64,000 nucleotides of DNA from Streptomyces fumanus (GCF_014655295.1 NZ_BNBI01000020.1:1-64000), one strand, 5' to 3'. Shown: positions 38,099-46,658, numbered from the stretch's first letter. A program made the numbers and translations. Notes: generated from the sequence alone by a model not told the origin.

Positions 38099-38893
38099 TT
38101 ACGCCTTGCGGCCCCAGGCCGAGATCATCGGGGCCGTGGCCAGGTCCATGGAGCCGGACGCGACGTTGGCGAGGTGGCGGTCGATGTCCTGGTCGGTGGC
38201 GAGTCCGGCCCGGACGAGCTGGTCGCGGACCTGGCGGATCGTGGCGGTCTCCAGGGCGGCGCAGGCGGGCGAGGTCACCGGGAAGTGGGCGTCCGCCTCC
38301 ACGCGGTGCAATCCGGCCTCCCGCAGCAGGCGCGGCAGTTGGCGGCCGTGGGCCACGTCGGCGCCCCGACGGGTGGTGAGTTGGCGGAAGGCGTACCGCA
38401 GGCGGTTCGCCAACTGCTGTTCGGGGCCGTGCTCGTCGGGGCAGAGCAGCGGCTGGAGCGCGAGGTCGGCGTCCTCGACCAGCAGCCGCCCACCGGGACG
38501 CAGGGACTCGACCATCGACCGCAGCGCCCGCTCCCGTTCCGGTACCCGGACCACGACGAGGCGGGCGTGCACGAGGTCGAAACCCTCCCCCGGCGGCTCC
38601 TGTGTGGTCACGTCATGTCTGCGCACCTCCACCGGTGGGCGGGCGACCGGGGCGAGCCGCGCGGTGTCGAGGTCCGTCGCGACGACCTTTCCGGTGGGCC
38701 CCACCTTCTTGGCCAGCCACGAGATCACCGAGGTGCCGCCGGGCCCGACCTCCCAGCAGCGCCAGCCGGGGCCGACGCCGAGGGCCGCGAGGTGCCGGAA
38801 CGTGGTGGGGTCGTACAGGGCGGCGAAGGCGTCGAGGCGCTCCGCCGGCTCGGTCCGCCGATTGTCGAGAAGATCTCCGTCGGTTCGCGTCAT
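38099..38893 (-). CDS. SAM-dependent methyltransferase (class I)
   Basis: 264 residues. The SAM-binding glycine-rich motif WRCWEVGPGGTSVISWLAKK (residues ~44-63) is followed by VVATDLDTARLAP and EGFDLVHARLVVVRVPERERAL, then SLRPGGRLLVEDADLAL. The C-terminal ~100 residues are helical and typical of small-molecule methyltransferases of streptomycetes. Substrate unknown. ATG at 38893; GATGAT lies about 6 bases upstream and no ribosome-binding site is seen. Convergent with the pseudouridine pair, divergent from corA. Confidence 0.85.
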   Translation of the reverse strand: MTRTDGDLLDNRRTEPAERLDAFAALYDPTTFRHLAALGVGPGWRCWEVGPGGTSVISWLAKKVGPTGKVVATDLDTARLAPVARPPVEVRRHDVTTQEPPGEGFDLVHARLVVVRVPERERALRSMVESLRPGGRLLVEDADLALQPLLCPDEHGPEQQLANRLRYAFRQLTTRRGADVAHGRQLPRLLREAGLHRVEADAHFPVTSPACAALETATIRQVRDQLVRAGLATDQDIDRHLANVASGSMDLATAPMISAWGRKA

Positions 38894-39137
38894 GCACCGA
38901 TCATCCCAGTTGCCCGGCTTGTCCGAAGTGGTCGACGCTCCGAAGCGAGGTCCCGCACGGCCTCTCGCCGGCCGCCCGCGCCCACTCCCCCATCGGCTGC
39001 CGACGGCTGTCCACAGCCGGGAACAAAACGGAATCCGCCGTACCCACAGGCCCGCACACGACCTGCCCGAAGCTGGCAAACTGGCGCGCCAGGGCGCAGA
39101 AAGCGCGGCGCGAGGGGATCAACGCGAGGAGATCCAC

Positions 39138-40265
39138 ATGTCCATGGCAGGGAATCTGCGGAAGGTCACGAGCCTCGGCAGGGCGAGCGGCCTCCGCAGA
39201 GTCGCGAGGCTGGCCCGGCGGCGCCCGCGCGTCGACCTGAGCCATCCCGCGCGTTCCCCGCTGGGCTCCTCGGTGGTGAACTGCGTGACGTACCGGGACG
39301 GTGTCCGCACGCCGGAGGGCGGTGATCTGGTCGACGCCGTGCAGCGGGTGCGCAAGCGCGGTGACGGCTTCGTCTGGCTGGGTCTGCACGAGCCGACGAA
39401 GGAGGAGTTCACGGACATCGCCGAGCTGTTCGATCTGCACCCGCTGGCGGTCGAGGACGCCGTCGAGGCCCACCAGCGCCCGAAGCTGGAGCCGTACGGC
39501 GACACGCTCTTCGCCGTGTTCAAGACGGTCTGCTATGTGGAGCACGAGGAGCTGACCGCCACCAGCGAGGTGGTGAACACCGGTGAGATCATGGCCTTCG
39601 TCGGCGAGGACTTCCTGGTGACCGTACGGCACGGGCGGCACGGCTCGCTGGGTCCGCTGCGGGAGGAGCTGGAGTCCGAGCCGGAACAGCTCGCCAAGGG
39701 ACCGTCGGCGGTGCTGCACGCGATCGCGGACCATGTGGTCGACGACTTCCTGACCGTCATCGACGAAGCGCAGAGCGACATCGACCAGGTGGAGACGGCC
39801 GTCTTCGCGGAGGACGGCGCGCGGGTCGACCCGGGGCGGATCTACCAGCTCAAGCGTGAACTGCTGGAGCTGAAACGGGCGGTGGTGCCGCTCGGCCGGC
39901 CGCTGGAGGAGCTGGCCACCCGGCCGATCCGGGCGGTCGCCCCGGAGATACGGGCCTACTTCCGTGATGTCTCCGACCACCTGCTGCGGGCCACGGAGCA
40001 GATCGCCGCCTTCGACGAACTGCTCAACTCCATCCTCCAGGCACACCTGGCGCAGGTCACCGTCGCGCAGAACGAGGACATGCGGAAGATCACCGCCTGG
40101 GCGGCGATCGTGGCCGTGCCGACCATGGTCTGCGGGGTGTACGGCATGAACTTCGAGCACATGCCCGAGCTGGCGTGGCAGTACGGATACCCCCTGGTCC
40201 TCGGCGTGATATCCGTCGCCTGCGTGGTGCTGTACCGGGGTTTCCGGCGCAACGGCTGGCTGTAG
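39138..40265 (+). CDS. corA: CorA-family magnesium/cobalt transporter
   Basis: 375 residues. A large cytoplasmic N-terminal domain is followed by two C-terminal membrane helices. The selectivity motif GMNF (VYGMNFEHMPE) sits between them near residue 343, and the second helix is PLVLGVISVACVVLYRGF. The long helix region QNEDMRKITAWAAIVAVPT is typical of the pore-lining helix. It imports Mg2+ (or Co2+/Ni2+) as a pentamer. ATG at 39138 behind GCGAGGAG. The N-terminal ~35 residues are rich in arginine and not part of the family core. Confidence 0.95.
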   Translation: MSMAGNLRKVTSLGRASGLRRVARLARRRPRVDLSHPARSPLGSSVVNCVTYRDGVRTPEGGDLVDAVQRVRKRGDGFVWLGLHEPTKEEFTDIAELFDLHPLAVEDAVEAHQRPKLEPYGDTLFAVFKTVCYVEHEELTATSEVVNTGEIMAFVGEDFLVTVRHGRHGSLGPLREELESEPEQLAKGPSAVLHAIADHVVDDFLTVIDEAQSDIDQVETAVFAEDGARVDPGRIYQLKRELLELKRAVVPLGRPLEELATRPIRAVAPEIRAYFRDVSDHLLRATEQIAAFDELLNSILQAHLAQVTVAQNEDMRKITAWAAIVAVPTMVCGVYGMNFEHMPELAWQYGYPLVLGVISVACVVLYRGFRRNGWL

Positions 40266-40287
40266 GCGACCGGGGGCGGTGGGGCGG

Positions 40288-40920
40288 TCAGCCGTTCCAG
40301 GCGGGATGCCGTGGGTCGTCGGCACGCACCAGGACGTCCGCGGTGCCGGCGGGGTCGGTCTCGTCCGTGTAGCGCTCGAAGGCAGGCAGCGTCCACTGCT
40401 CGGCCTCGGGGGTGCGGCGGCGCAGGGCGCCCGGGGTGAGGAGGAAGTGGACGCTCAGGTCGAAGGGGAACCAGTGGCGCAGGAGAAGGGGGCCGTGCAG
40501 GAGCAGGAAGCCGCCGGGCGGCAGGGTCGTGTAGGGGCTGCGGGTGGCGCGGTCGGTGACGGGGTCCCACAGGTCGGGCAGGACGCGTCCGTCGCCGCCC
40601 GGTTCGAGGGGGCCGAAGACCTCGCGCCACAGGGCGCCGGTGTCGTACCAGCCGTCGTAGTAGGCGTCGAGGTCCTGGTGCCCGTACTGCAACCGGACCG
40701 AGGCCGGGCGCAGGAAGCCCGCCGTGCCGACGACCAGGGAGGGGCGGCCGAGGACACGGAGCGTCTCGGCGACGCGCTCGGCCAGGTCGCCGGGGCGGGC
40801 GGCGGGGGCTCCGTCGAAGGCGATGCGCGGCCAGGGGCTGCCGTCGGCCGGCTTGAGGTCGAGCAGTCGCTCGGCGAGCCGGTCGCCGAGCCGGTCCCAG
40901 GTGATCGCTTCCCATCGCAC
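40288..40920 (-). CDS. Uridine kinase-like protein lacking a recognisable P-loop
   Basis: 210 residues, of a kind usually annotated as uridine kinase in Streptomyces. The fold indicators are present (GTAGFLRPASVRLQYG; DAYYDGWYDTGALWREVF; GFLLLHGPLLLRHWFPFDLSVH, like the lid and core of the NMP/uridine kinases), but where GxxxxGKS would be expected the reading is FDGAPAARPGDLAERV. Either the nucleotide is held differently or the protein is not an active kinase. Start is GTG at 40920. It converges with corA, only 22 bases away. Role in pyrimidine salvage is a family-based guess; the pseudouridine pair 3 kb away is thematically related. Confidence 0.7.
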   Translation of the reverse strand: MRWEAITWDRLGDRLAERLLDLKPADGSPWPRIAFDGAPAARPGDLAERVAETLRVLGRPSLVVGTAGFLRPASVRLQYGHQDLDAYYDGWYDTGALWREVFGPLEPGGDGRVLPDLWDPVTDRATRSPYTTLPPGGFLLLHGPLLLRHWFPFDLSVHFLLTPGALRRRTPEAEQWTLPAFERYTDETDPAGTADVLVRADDPRHPAWNG

Positions 40921-41228
40921 AGGGCCATGATGCGCCAGGCACCGGCCCGGCGGGTCGGGCACCCTCCGCGACGGGAGCGTGTGGTGTGAGGGGAGGGAGT
41001 GGCGGGGTCGGCGGTGCGGATGGCGGCAGTTGACGAAGGACGGGAGTCGACGGGAGATGATCGAGGGGCTGTACTTCGGGTCGGCGGTGCCGGTGGTGAT
41101 GGGGTTCCTGTGGGCCGGGCAGGCGGGCCTCCGCCGCTCTGCGGGGTGGGCGGGCCGAACGTATCGTGGCTGGAGGAGGGCCGCCGACGGCGCACGGCCT
41201 GCCACCCTCGCACGCAAGGAAGACGGCC
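40921..41228. other. Divergent promoter region between the uridine kinase-like gene and gltD
   Basis: 308 bases without a credible gene. AAGGAAG just before the gltD ATG is its ribosome-binding site, and TATCGT at about 41161-41166 could be its -10. TTGACG at 41033-41038 resembles a -35 but no matching -10 is clear. Confidence 0.45.
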
Positions 41229-42719
41229 ATGGCCGACCCCAAGGGATTCCTGACCACTCCCCGCGAGGACTGGCCGCGCAGGCCGGTCGAGGAGCGGGTC
41301 CGCGACTGGCGGGAGGTGGCTGTCCCCGGGGCGCTGCTGCCGATCATCGGCGGACAGGCCGCCCGCTGTATGGACTGCGGGGTTCCGTTCTGCCACGAGG
41401 CGTGTCCGCTGGGGAACCTGATCCCCGAGTGGAACGAACTGGTCGCCCGGGACGACTGGCGCCGGGCGAGCGACCGGCTGCACGCCACGAACAACTTCCC
41501 GGAGTTCACGGGCCGGCTGTGTCCGGCGCCGTGCGAGGCGGGCTGTGTGCTGGCGATCAACCAGCCGGCGGTCACCATCAAGAACGTCGAGTGCGCCATC
41601 GCCGACCGGGCGTGGGAGGAGGGGTACACCGCACCGCGCCCGCCGGAGCGGCTGTCGGGCAGGACGGTGGCGGTGATCGGGTCGGGGCCCGCGGGGCTCG
41701 CCGCGGCGCAGCAGCTCACCCGGGCGGGGCACACGGTCGCCGTGTACGAGAGGGACGACCGGATAGGCGGGCTGCTGCGGTACGGCATCCCCGAGTTCAA
41801 GATGGAGAAGCGCCATCTGGATCGGCGCATCAAGCAGATGCGGGCCGAGGGGACGAGGTTCCGTCCCGCCACGGCGGTCGGCCGGGACATCGACGCCGGG
41901 GAGCTGCGGAGCCGATACGACGCCGTGGTGATCGCCACGGGGGCGACGGCGTGGCGGGAACTGGAGGTGCCGGGACGGGAGTTGGCCGGGGTCCACCAGG
42001 CGATGGAGTATCTGCCGCTGGCCAACCGGGTGCGCGAGGGAGACCTGGAGGCGTCCCCGCTGAGCGCCGCCGGGCGGCACGTGGTCATCGTGGGCGGCGG
42101 GGACACGGGGGCGGACTGTCTGGGCACGGCGGTGCGGGAGGGTGCCGCGTCGGTCACCCAGTTGGACATCTACGCGCAGCCGGGCACGGCGCGTGACGAG
42201 GAGGGCGAGCCCTGGCCGACGTATCCGAGGGTGTACCGGCTGTCGGCGGCGCACGAGGAGGCGCGTGATCTGCGGTCCGCGCCGGCGGCGGACGCGGACG
42301 CGCGGCTGTTCGCGGCGTCCACGCTCCGTCTGACCGGTGACGCGGCGGGGCATGTGCGGTCGCTGCACCTGACCGGTGTGGACGCCCGGCGCCGTCCGCT
42401 GCCGGGCACCGAGCGGACGCTCCCCGCCGATCTGGTGCTGCTGGCCCTCGGTTTCTCGGGGCCGGACCGGGCGGACGGGCTGGCCGATCAGTTGGGGGTG
42501 GAGCTGGAGCCGCGTGGCACGATCGCGCGGGACGCGGGGTTCGCGACGAACGTGCCCGGTGTGTTCGCCGCCGGGGACGCGGCGCGCGGGCAGTCGCTCA
42601 TCGTGTGGGCGATCGCGGAGGGGCGTGCGGTGGCGGCGGCCGTCGACGCCCATCTGACCGGCGTCCCCTCACCCCTGCCGGCGCCGATCGGACCGTACGA
42701 CCGCCCGATGACGGTCTGA
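41229..42719 (+). CDS. gltD: Glutamate synthase small subunit-like oxidoreductase (GltD)
   Basis: 496-residue NADPH-dependent flavoprotein. The N-terminal iron-sulfur region carries cysteines in CMDCGVPFCHEACPLGN and CPAPCEAGC. The FAD-binding motif is VIGSGPAGLAAAQQL (near residue 155) and the NADPH site is VIVGGGDTGADCLGTA (near residue 290). It feeds electrons to the large GOGAT subunit, but no gltB is adjacent. It is therefore either a second GltD that pairs with a distant GltB or the reductase for another enzyme. ATG at 41229 with AAGGAAG 6-7 bases upstream. Length is normal. Confidence 0.92.
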   Translation: MADPKGFLTTPREDWPRRPVEERVRDWREVAVPGALLPIIGGQAARCMDCGVPFCHEACPLGNLIPEWNELVARDDWRRASDRLHATNNFPEFTGRLCPAPCEAGCVLAINQPAVTIKNVECAIADRAWEEGYTAPRPPERLSGRTVAVIGSGPAGLAAAQQLTRAGHTVAVYERDDRIGGLLRYGIPEFKMEKRHLDRRIKQMRAEGTRFRPATAVGRDIDAGELRSRYDAVVIATGATAWRELEVPGRELAGVHQAMEYLPLANRVREGDLEASPLSAAGRHVVIVGGGDTGADCLGTAVREGAASVTQLDIYAQPGTARDEEGEPWPTYPRVYRLSAAHEEARDLRSAPAADADARLFAASTLRLTGDAAGHVRSLHLTGVDARRRPLPGTERTLPADLVLLALGFSGPDRADGLADQLGVELEPRGTIARDAGFATNVPGVFAAGDAARGQSLIVWAIAEGRAVAAAVDAHLTGVPSPLPAPIGPYDRPMTV

Positions 42720-42866
42720 GCCGGATGACGAGGACCGGGCCGGATCGGACGGTCCCCGGAAGCGGCGCCGCACCCCGCTGAGCCCGCGGCACCGCACGCC
42801 CCCGGCCGGCGGGAGCCGTCCAGGGGGCCGCACACCCGCCCCCGCCGTCCCCGCCGCCCCCGGCCG

Positions 42867-43670
42867 TCACGGCTTGCGGGCCACCGCCCCGTACCCCGGG
42901 ATGACCCCGTCGTCCTGTCCGGGGACCGGCTCGCCCAGTTCGGGGTGCCACCGGTGGGGGACCTCGATGCCGGGCTCGATCAGTTCCAGTCCGTCGAAGA
43001 AGCGGGCGAACTCGTCCCGGGAGCGCAGGGCCAGCGTGACCCCGGCGGCCTTGAGCTTGGCGGTGGCCGCCCGCGACTCCTCCGGCGTGAAGTCGGCGGT
43101 CGCGTGGGTGACCACCAGGTGACTGCCGGAGGGCAGCGCGGCCAGCAGCCGGCGCACCAGGTCGTGCGCGCCGTCCTCGTCGGAGACGAAGTGCAGCAGG
43201 GCGACGAGGGACAGCGCCACCGGCCTGCCGAGGTCCAGGACCTTACTGGCGCCCTCCAGGATGGCGTCCGGCTCGCGCACGTCGGCCTGGAGGTACTCGG
43301 TGGCCCCCTCGGGCGTGCCGCGCAGCAGGGCCGCCGCGTGGGCCAGCACGATGGGGTCGTTGTCGCAGTAGACGACGCGGGCGTCGGGCGCGATCTCCTG
43401 GGCGACCTGGTGCAGGTTGGGCTCGGTGGGTATGCCCGTACCGATGTCCAGGAACTGCCGCACGCCCTGCCCGGCCAGCCAGCGCGTGGCCCGCTGCATG
43501 AACGCGCGGTTGACCCGGGCCATCACCGGCACCCTCGGGTCGAGGGCGAGCATCTGCCGGCCCATCTCCTCGTCGACGGGGTAGTTGTCCTTGCCGCCGA
43601 GGTACCAGTCGTACATCCGTGCGGGATGGGGCCTGGTCGTGTCGATCTCGACGGGGTGCTGTCCGGTCAT
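42867..43670 (-). CDS. S-adenosyl-methionine-dependent methyltransferase of the streptomycete DUF574-type family
   Basis: 267 residues of a methyltransferase family greatly expanded in Streptomyces. Marks: N-terminal RPHPARMYDWYLGGKDNYPVD, SAM motif QFLDIGTGIPTEPNLHQVA, acidic motif VVYCDNDPIVLAHA, and VALSLVALLHFVSDEDGAH. Substrate unknown. Members are often found beside DUF397 and XRE-type genes, as here, where they form part of regulator modules rather than pathways. ATG at 43670. A spacer of 131 bases separates it from the DUF397 gene upstream on the same strand. Confidence 0.9.
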   Translation of the reverse strand: MTGQHPVEIDTTRPHPARMYDWYLGGKDNYPVDEEMGRQMLALDPRVPVMARVNRAFMQRATRWLAGQGVRQFLDIGTGIPTEPNLHQVAQEIAPDARVVYCDNDPIVLAHAAALLRGTPEGATEYLQADVREPDAILEGASKVLDLGRPVALSLVALLHFVSDEDGAHDLVRRLLAALPSGSHLVVTHATADFTPEESRAATAKLKAAGVTLALRSRDEFARFFDGLELIEPGIEVPHRWHPELGEPVPGQDDGVIPGYGAVARKP

Positions 43671-43801
43671 GACGGACTCCAGAGGGCTAAGTCTGTGCTG
43701 CGGTAGGTGAACGGGTTCATGTCGGTGCCGATGCGGAAGAGGCCGACAGGGAAGGGGAGTGACAGGGGCAAAGGGCGTAAAAAGCAAGCCGTGCGCAGGG
43801 G

Positions 43802-44077
43802 TCAGGAGAGCAGGAAGTCCGCCTCTCCCGCCTTGGCCCCTTGAATGAAGGCCGTCATCTCGTCGGAGGTGTAGATCAGCGCGGGCCCGTCGGGGTCGGT
43901 GGACTGCCGGACGGCGATCCGGCCGTCGGCGAGTTTCATCGCCTCCAGGCAGTTGCCGCCGTTGCCGCCGCTCCACGGCTTGTGCCAGCCCTCGCTGCCC
44001 AGCTCACGCGCGGGCATGCCGTTGTAGATCCGCTCGCTGCGGATCCGCGGCTTGGGCTGGGACGTGATGCGATCCAT
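43802..44077 (-). CDS. DUF397 protein of a WhiJ-type module
   Basis: 91-residue small acidic protein with the DUF397 core (WHKPWSGGNGGNCLEAMKLADGRIAVRQS is one continuous block; key residues are the NCLE and VRQSTDPDGPAL motifs) and the end TSDEMTAFIQGAK. The family accompanies XRE/DUF5753 regulators and is thought to counteract or modulate them in the control of development and antibiotic production. Its ATG directly abuts the stop of the XRE gene (TGAATG), so the two are translated together. Confidence 0.93.
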   Translation of the reverse strand: MDRITSQPKPRIRSERIYNGMPARELGSEGWHKPWSGGNGGNCLEAMKLADGRIAVRQSTDPDGPALIYTSDEMTAFIQGAKAGEADFLLS

Positions 44078-44938
44078 TCACAGCTCCTTGCGGAGATCCC
44101 GGAGGATCTCCTTCGTGCGATGTGCCGTAGCGGCTTGCGCCGCCATGCGGTCCATGACCTCGAGGTGGGTCGCCACCTCGGAGCGCGCGTCCAGGTAGAC
44201 GGCGCCGGTCAGGTACTCGCTGTAGACCATGTCCGGGAGTTCCGGCACGGCGAATCGGAACAGCACGAAGGGCCCGTACGTGCCGGGGTGCGGCCCGTTG
44301 GCGAACGGGACGACCTGCAGCGTGACGTTGGGCAGCTTCGTGGCTTCGAGCAGTCTGTCGATCTGGGCCCGCATCACCTCCGGACCGCCGACCGGGCGGC
44401 GCAGCACGGTCTCGTCCATGACCACCCACAGCCGGGGGGCGTCCTTGCGGGTGAGGAGTTCCTGGCGCTGCATGCGCAGGGCGACGTGCCGCTCGATGTC
44501 GTCGGGGCGGGTCTGGCCGATGGCGCCGGACTCCAGCACCCCGCGGGCGTAGTCCTCGGTCTGGAGCAGCCCGGGGACGAAGTGCGGTTCGTAGGAGCGG
44601 ATGAGGGACGCGGCCCCCTCCAGGCTGACGTACATGGAGAACCAGCCCGGCAGGATGTCGTGGAACCGCTGCCACCAGCCGGGTTTGTTGGCCTCCTCGG
44701 CCAACTGGACGAACGCCTCGGCCTCCTCGTCGGAGACGCCGTACGCCTTGAGCAGCAACTGGAGGTAGGGGATCTTCAGCCCGACCTCGGCCATCTCCAT
44801 GCGGCGGACGGTGGCGGGGGCGACGCGGAGGATGCGGGCCGCTTCCTCGCGCTTCATCCCGGCGCGTTCCCGCAGGTCCAGCAGGCGCCGGCCGAGGACG
44901 ACCTGGCCGACCGTCGGCGCGGACCGCGGTTCGCTCAC
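44078..44938 (-). CDS. XRE-family regulator with DUF5753 (WhiJ-like)
   Basis: 286 residues. The helix-turn-helix is at residues ~12-65 (LRERAGMKREEAARILRVAPATVRRME), followed by the DUF5753 sensor domain (EPHFVPGLLQTEDYARGVL, LWVVMDETVLRRPVGGPEVM, LPNVTLQVVPFANGPHPG). This is the architecture of S. coelicolor WhiJ, a repressor of development. GTG at 44938 has GGAGGT 6 bases upstream. It forms an operon with DUF397 and is divergent from an anti-sigma-like ATPase gene. Palindromes in the shared promoter region are its likely targets. Confidence 0.92.
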   Translation of the reverse strand: MSEPRSAPTVGQVVLGRRLLDLRERAGMKREEAARILRVAPATVRRMEMAEVGLKIPYLQLLLKAYGVSDEEAEAFVQLAEEANKPGWWQRFHDILPGWFSMYVSLEGAASLIRSYEPHFVPGLLQTEDYARGVLESGAIGQTRPDDIERHVALRMQRQELLTRKDAPRLWVVMDETVLRRPVGGPEVMRAQIDRLLEATKLPNVTLQVVPFANGPHPGTYGPFVLFRFAVPELPDMVYSEYLTGAVYLDARSEVATHLEVMDRMAAQAATAHRTKEILRDLRKEL

Positions 44939-45138
44939 CGTTCCACCTCCAAGAAGAGCCCTCTGTCGCGTACGGCGGCCGTGGCGCCGCCGGGCCGGCC
45001 GCGACCGTGCGCGGACAGCCCGGCGGCGCCATTCGAAGACGTTTTCGAAGGTCGGCGCAGACCTCCGCCGCCCTGAACTGGCGCCGCTCGACATGCCGTT
45101 GCGAGCAGTGTGCCACGTCAGTCCAAAGCGTCACACCG

Positions 45139-45192
45139 CACTCTGCAATTTTCAGAGTGACACTTGCCAAGTGTTCACGGCGGGGCGATAGT
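45139..45192 (+). promoter_or_regulatory. Promoter and paired operators of the WhiJ-type module
   Basis: -35 TTGCCA (45164-45169) and -10 GATAGT (45187-45192) are spaced exactly 17 bases, with GTG 7 bases further on. Two perfect 7-bp inverted repeats overlap or flank it: CACTCTG/CAGAGTG (45139-45145, 45153-45159) and ACACTTG/CAAGTGT (45160-45166, 45168-45174). The second covers the -35, an ideal repressor site. Confidence 0.7.
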
Positions 45193-45199
45193 GGCAAGC

Positions 45200-46015
45200 G
45201 TGATTCCGTCCGCGCCTTTAGGAACAGACGCCGCCACGGGCCGCCCCGGCCTCGGCGCCGCTACGGAAGCCGCCCCCGCCAAGGCCGCTGCCGAGCGCAG
45301 GTTCCGCTTCGAGCTGGCCGCCCACCCGGGTTCTCCCGCCCAGGCCAGACGTCTGACCCGCGCCCGGCTGACCAACTGGGCGGTGTGCGAGGACACCTGC
45401 GACACGGCCGCCCTGGTCGTCTCCGAGCTGGTCACCAACGCCGTCGTGCACACCGCGAGCAGACACATAGTGTGCGAGCTGCGGGACGGCGCCGACCTGG
45501 TGCGCATAGCCGTGCGCGACGAGGGCTGCGCGCCCGGCCAGCCGCATCCGTCGTCCCGGGACCAGCCCGAGGAGGAGCACGGGAGGGGACTGCTGCTCGT
45601 CGACGCCCTGTGCCACTCCTGGGGCGCGCAGGAGCACGGCCCCGGCCTGCTGGTCTGGGCCGAGCTGCCACGCCGGGCCGACGGACCGCAGGACACCGAC
45701 GGATCGCAGGACACCGACGGAGCGCAGGACACCGACGGAGCGCAGGACACCGGCGAGCCGTACGTCGCCGACGAGCCGTACGTCGCCGGCGAGCCGCACG
45801 GCGACCTGGGCTGGGGGGCACGGCCCAAGCGGGTCCCTGCCGGGGACGGCCCGGGCGACGGTGCGGGCAACGGCCCGGGCAAGGGTTCCGGCGACCGCCC
45901 CGGGGAAGACTCCGGCGGCGAGAACCGGTCGCGGTCCGCGCGGCATGACCAGCCGCGCGGGCAGACACAGCAGACACGACAGGCACGCCACATGACGGGG
46001 GACGCATGGCTGTGA
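45200..46015 (+). CDS. Anti-sigma-factor-like ATPase (HATPase_c, RsbW type) with repetitive tail
   Basis: About 271 residues. Residues ~35-150 form a GHKL ATPase domain: N-box VVSELVTNAVVHT, G1 VRDEGCAPGQP, G2 GRGLLLVDALC. Such streptomycete proteins act as anti-sigma kinases or, beside WhiJ/DUF397 genes, as parts of developmental switch modules. The last ~110 residues are low complexity. They include a 6-residue repeat QDTDGA (four copies, DNA about 45689-45755) and EPYVADEPYVAGEPHG. GTG at 45200 is chosen because a good -35/-10 pair ends 7 bases before it, giving a leaderless message; GTG 45191 is the alternative. Confidence 0.87.
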   Translation: MIPSAPLGTDAATGRPGLGAATEAAPAKAAAERRFRFELAAHPGSPAQARRLTRARLTNWAVCEDTCDTAALVVSELVTNAVVHTASRHIVCELRDGADLVRIAVRDEGCAPGQPHPSSRDQPEEEHGRGLLLVDALCHSWGAQEHGPGLLVWAELPRRADGPQDTDGSQDTDGAQDTDGAQDTGEPYVADEPYVAGEPHGDLGWGARPKRVPAGDGPGDGAGNGPGKGSGDRPGEDSGGENRSRSARHDQPRGQTQQTRQARHMTGDAWL

Positions 46016-46446
46016 GGGCAGTGTCCGGTGCCCGGGTACTGAACCTGGACACGATGGTCCGGCTGCAACGGGGGGTGCGGGCCGCGGCGACACCGCGCCG
46101 GCTCGCCGTACCGGACGGCATGAGCGCCCCGCTGGGCTGCGACGCGGTGGCGGTGCCCGCGCTGCTCGGCCAGCAGGTGCTCCCCCGGCTGCCGCGCGTG
46201 GGGTGCGTCTACGCCGACGAGGCGCACTGGTGGTGGATCGTGCCCTCGGACTCCGACTACGCCATGGAGTGGCCCGCCCCGGCGCGGTACGCCACGGGCG
46301 CGGTGGTGCCCGACTCCCCCGAGGCGCCCGGCCTGATCCACCGGCCGGACGGTACGGTTCCGTACACCCCGCCGATCCCCCTCTATCTGGCGCTGTGCCG
46401 GCTGACGGGCACCACGCCGACCTGGTCGCGCCCGATCAGCGCGTAG
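46006..46446 (+). CDS. Uncharacterised protein coupled to the anti-sigma-like ATPase
   Basis: 146 residues, not recognised beyond being found in streptomycetes. Soluble, with a tryptophan-rich centre (CVYADEAHWWWIVPSDSDYAMEWPAPARY is the key region; EAHWWWIVPSD its core) and a proline-rich second half (VPYTPPIPLYLALC). The ATG at 46006 overlaps the end of the ATPase gene by 10 bases, so it is translationally coupled and probably works with it. It may be the fourth member of the WhiJ-type module. Confidence 0.75.
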   Translation: MAVRAVSGARVLNLDTMVRLQRGVRAAATPRRLAVPDGMSAPLGCDAVAVPALLGQQVLPRLPRVGCVYADEAHWWWIVPSDSDYAMEWPAPARYATGAVVPDSPEAPGLIHRPDGTVPYTPPIPLYLALCRLTGTTPTWSRPISA

Positions 46447-46472
46447 CCCGCGGCACCGCCGGGCCGTACGGC

Positions 46473-46658
46473 TCAGGCGACGGCGTCGGAGGCGTCGCCG
46501 CCACCGCGGACGATCACCAGGAACATGTCGGTCGCGAGATCCATCACGACCTCCGCGGGCAGGCCCTCGGCACGCCGCGCGTGAGCGAACTCCTCCGCCG
46601 GCCAGGACCCGCGTGGGCCTCCGGCCGGGAAGCGTTCGAGCACCGTTCGCCCGTTCAC
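46473..46658 (-). CDS. Small uncharacterised Streptomyces protein (61 aa)
   Basis: 61 residues ending VVMDLATDMFLVIVRGGG. Soluble, mixed charge, no motif recognised. It is believable as a gene because GGAGGT stands 5 bases before the GTG start and codon use is normal; it also ends only 26 bases from the convergent 46006 gene. Function unknown. Confidence 0.6.
   Translation of the reverse strand: MNGRTVLERFPAGGPRGSWPAEEFAHARRAEGLPAEVVMDLATDMFLVIVRGGGDASDAVA

Noticed and set aside
43719..43727. ATGTCGGTG as a sixth damage promoter
   Set aside because: It is on the plus strand, facing away from the minus-strand genes on both sides, and no TAnnnT occurs 8 bases downstream.
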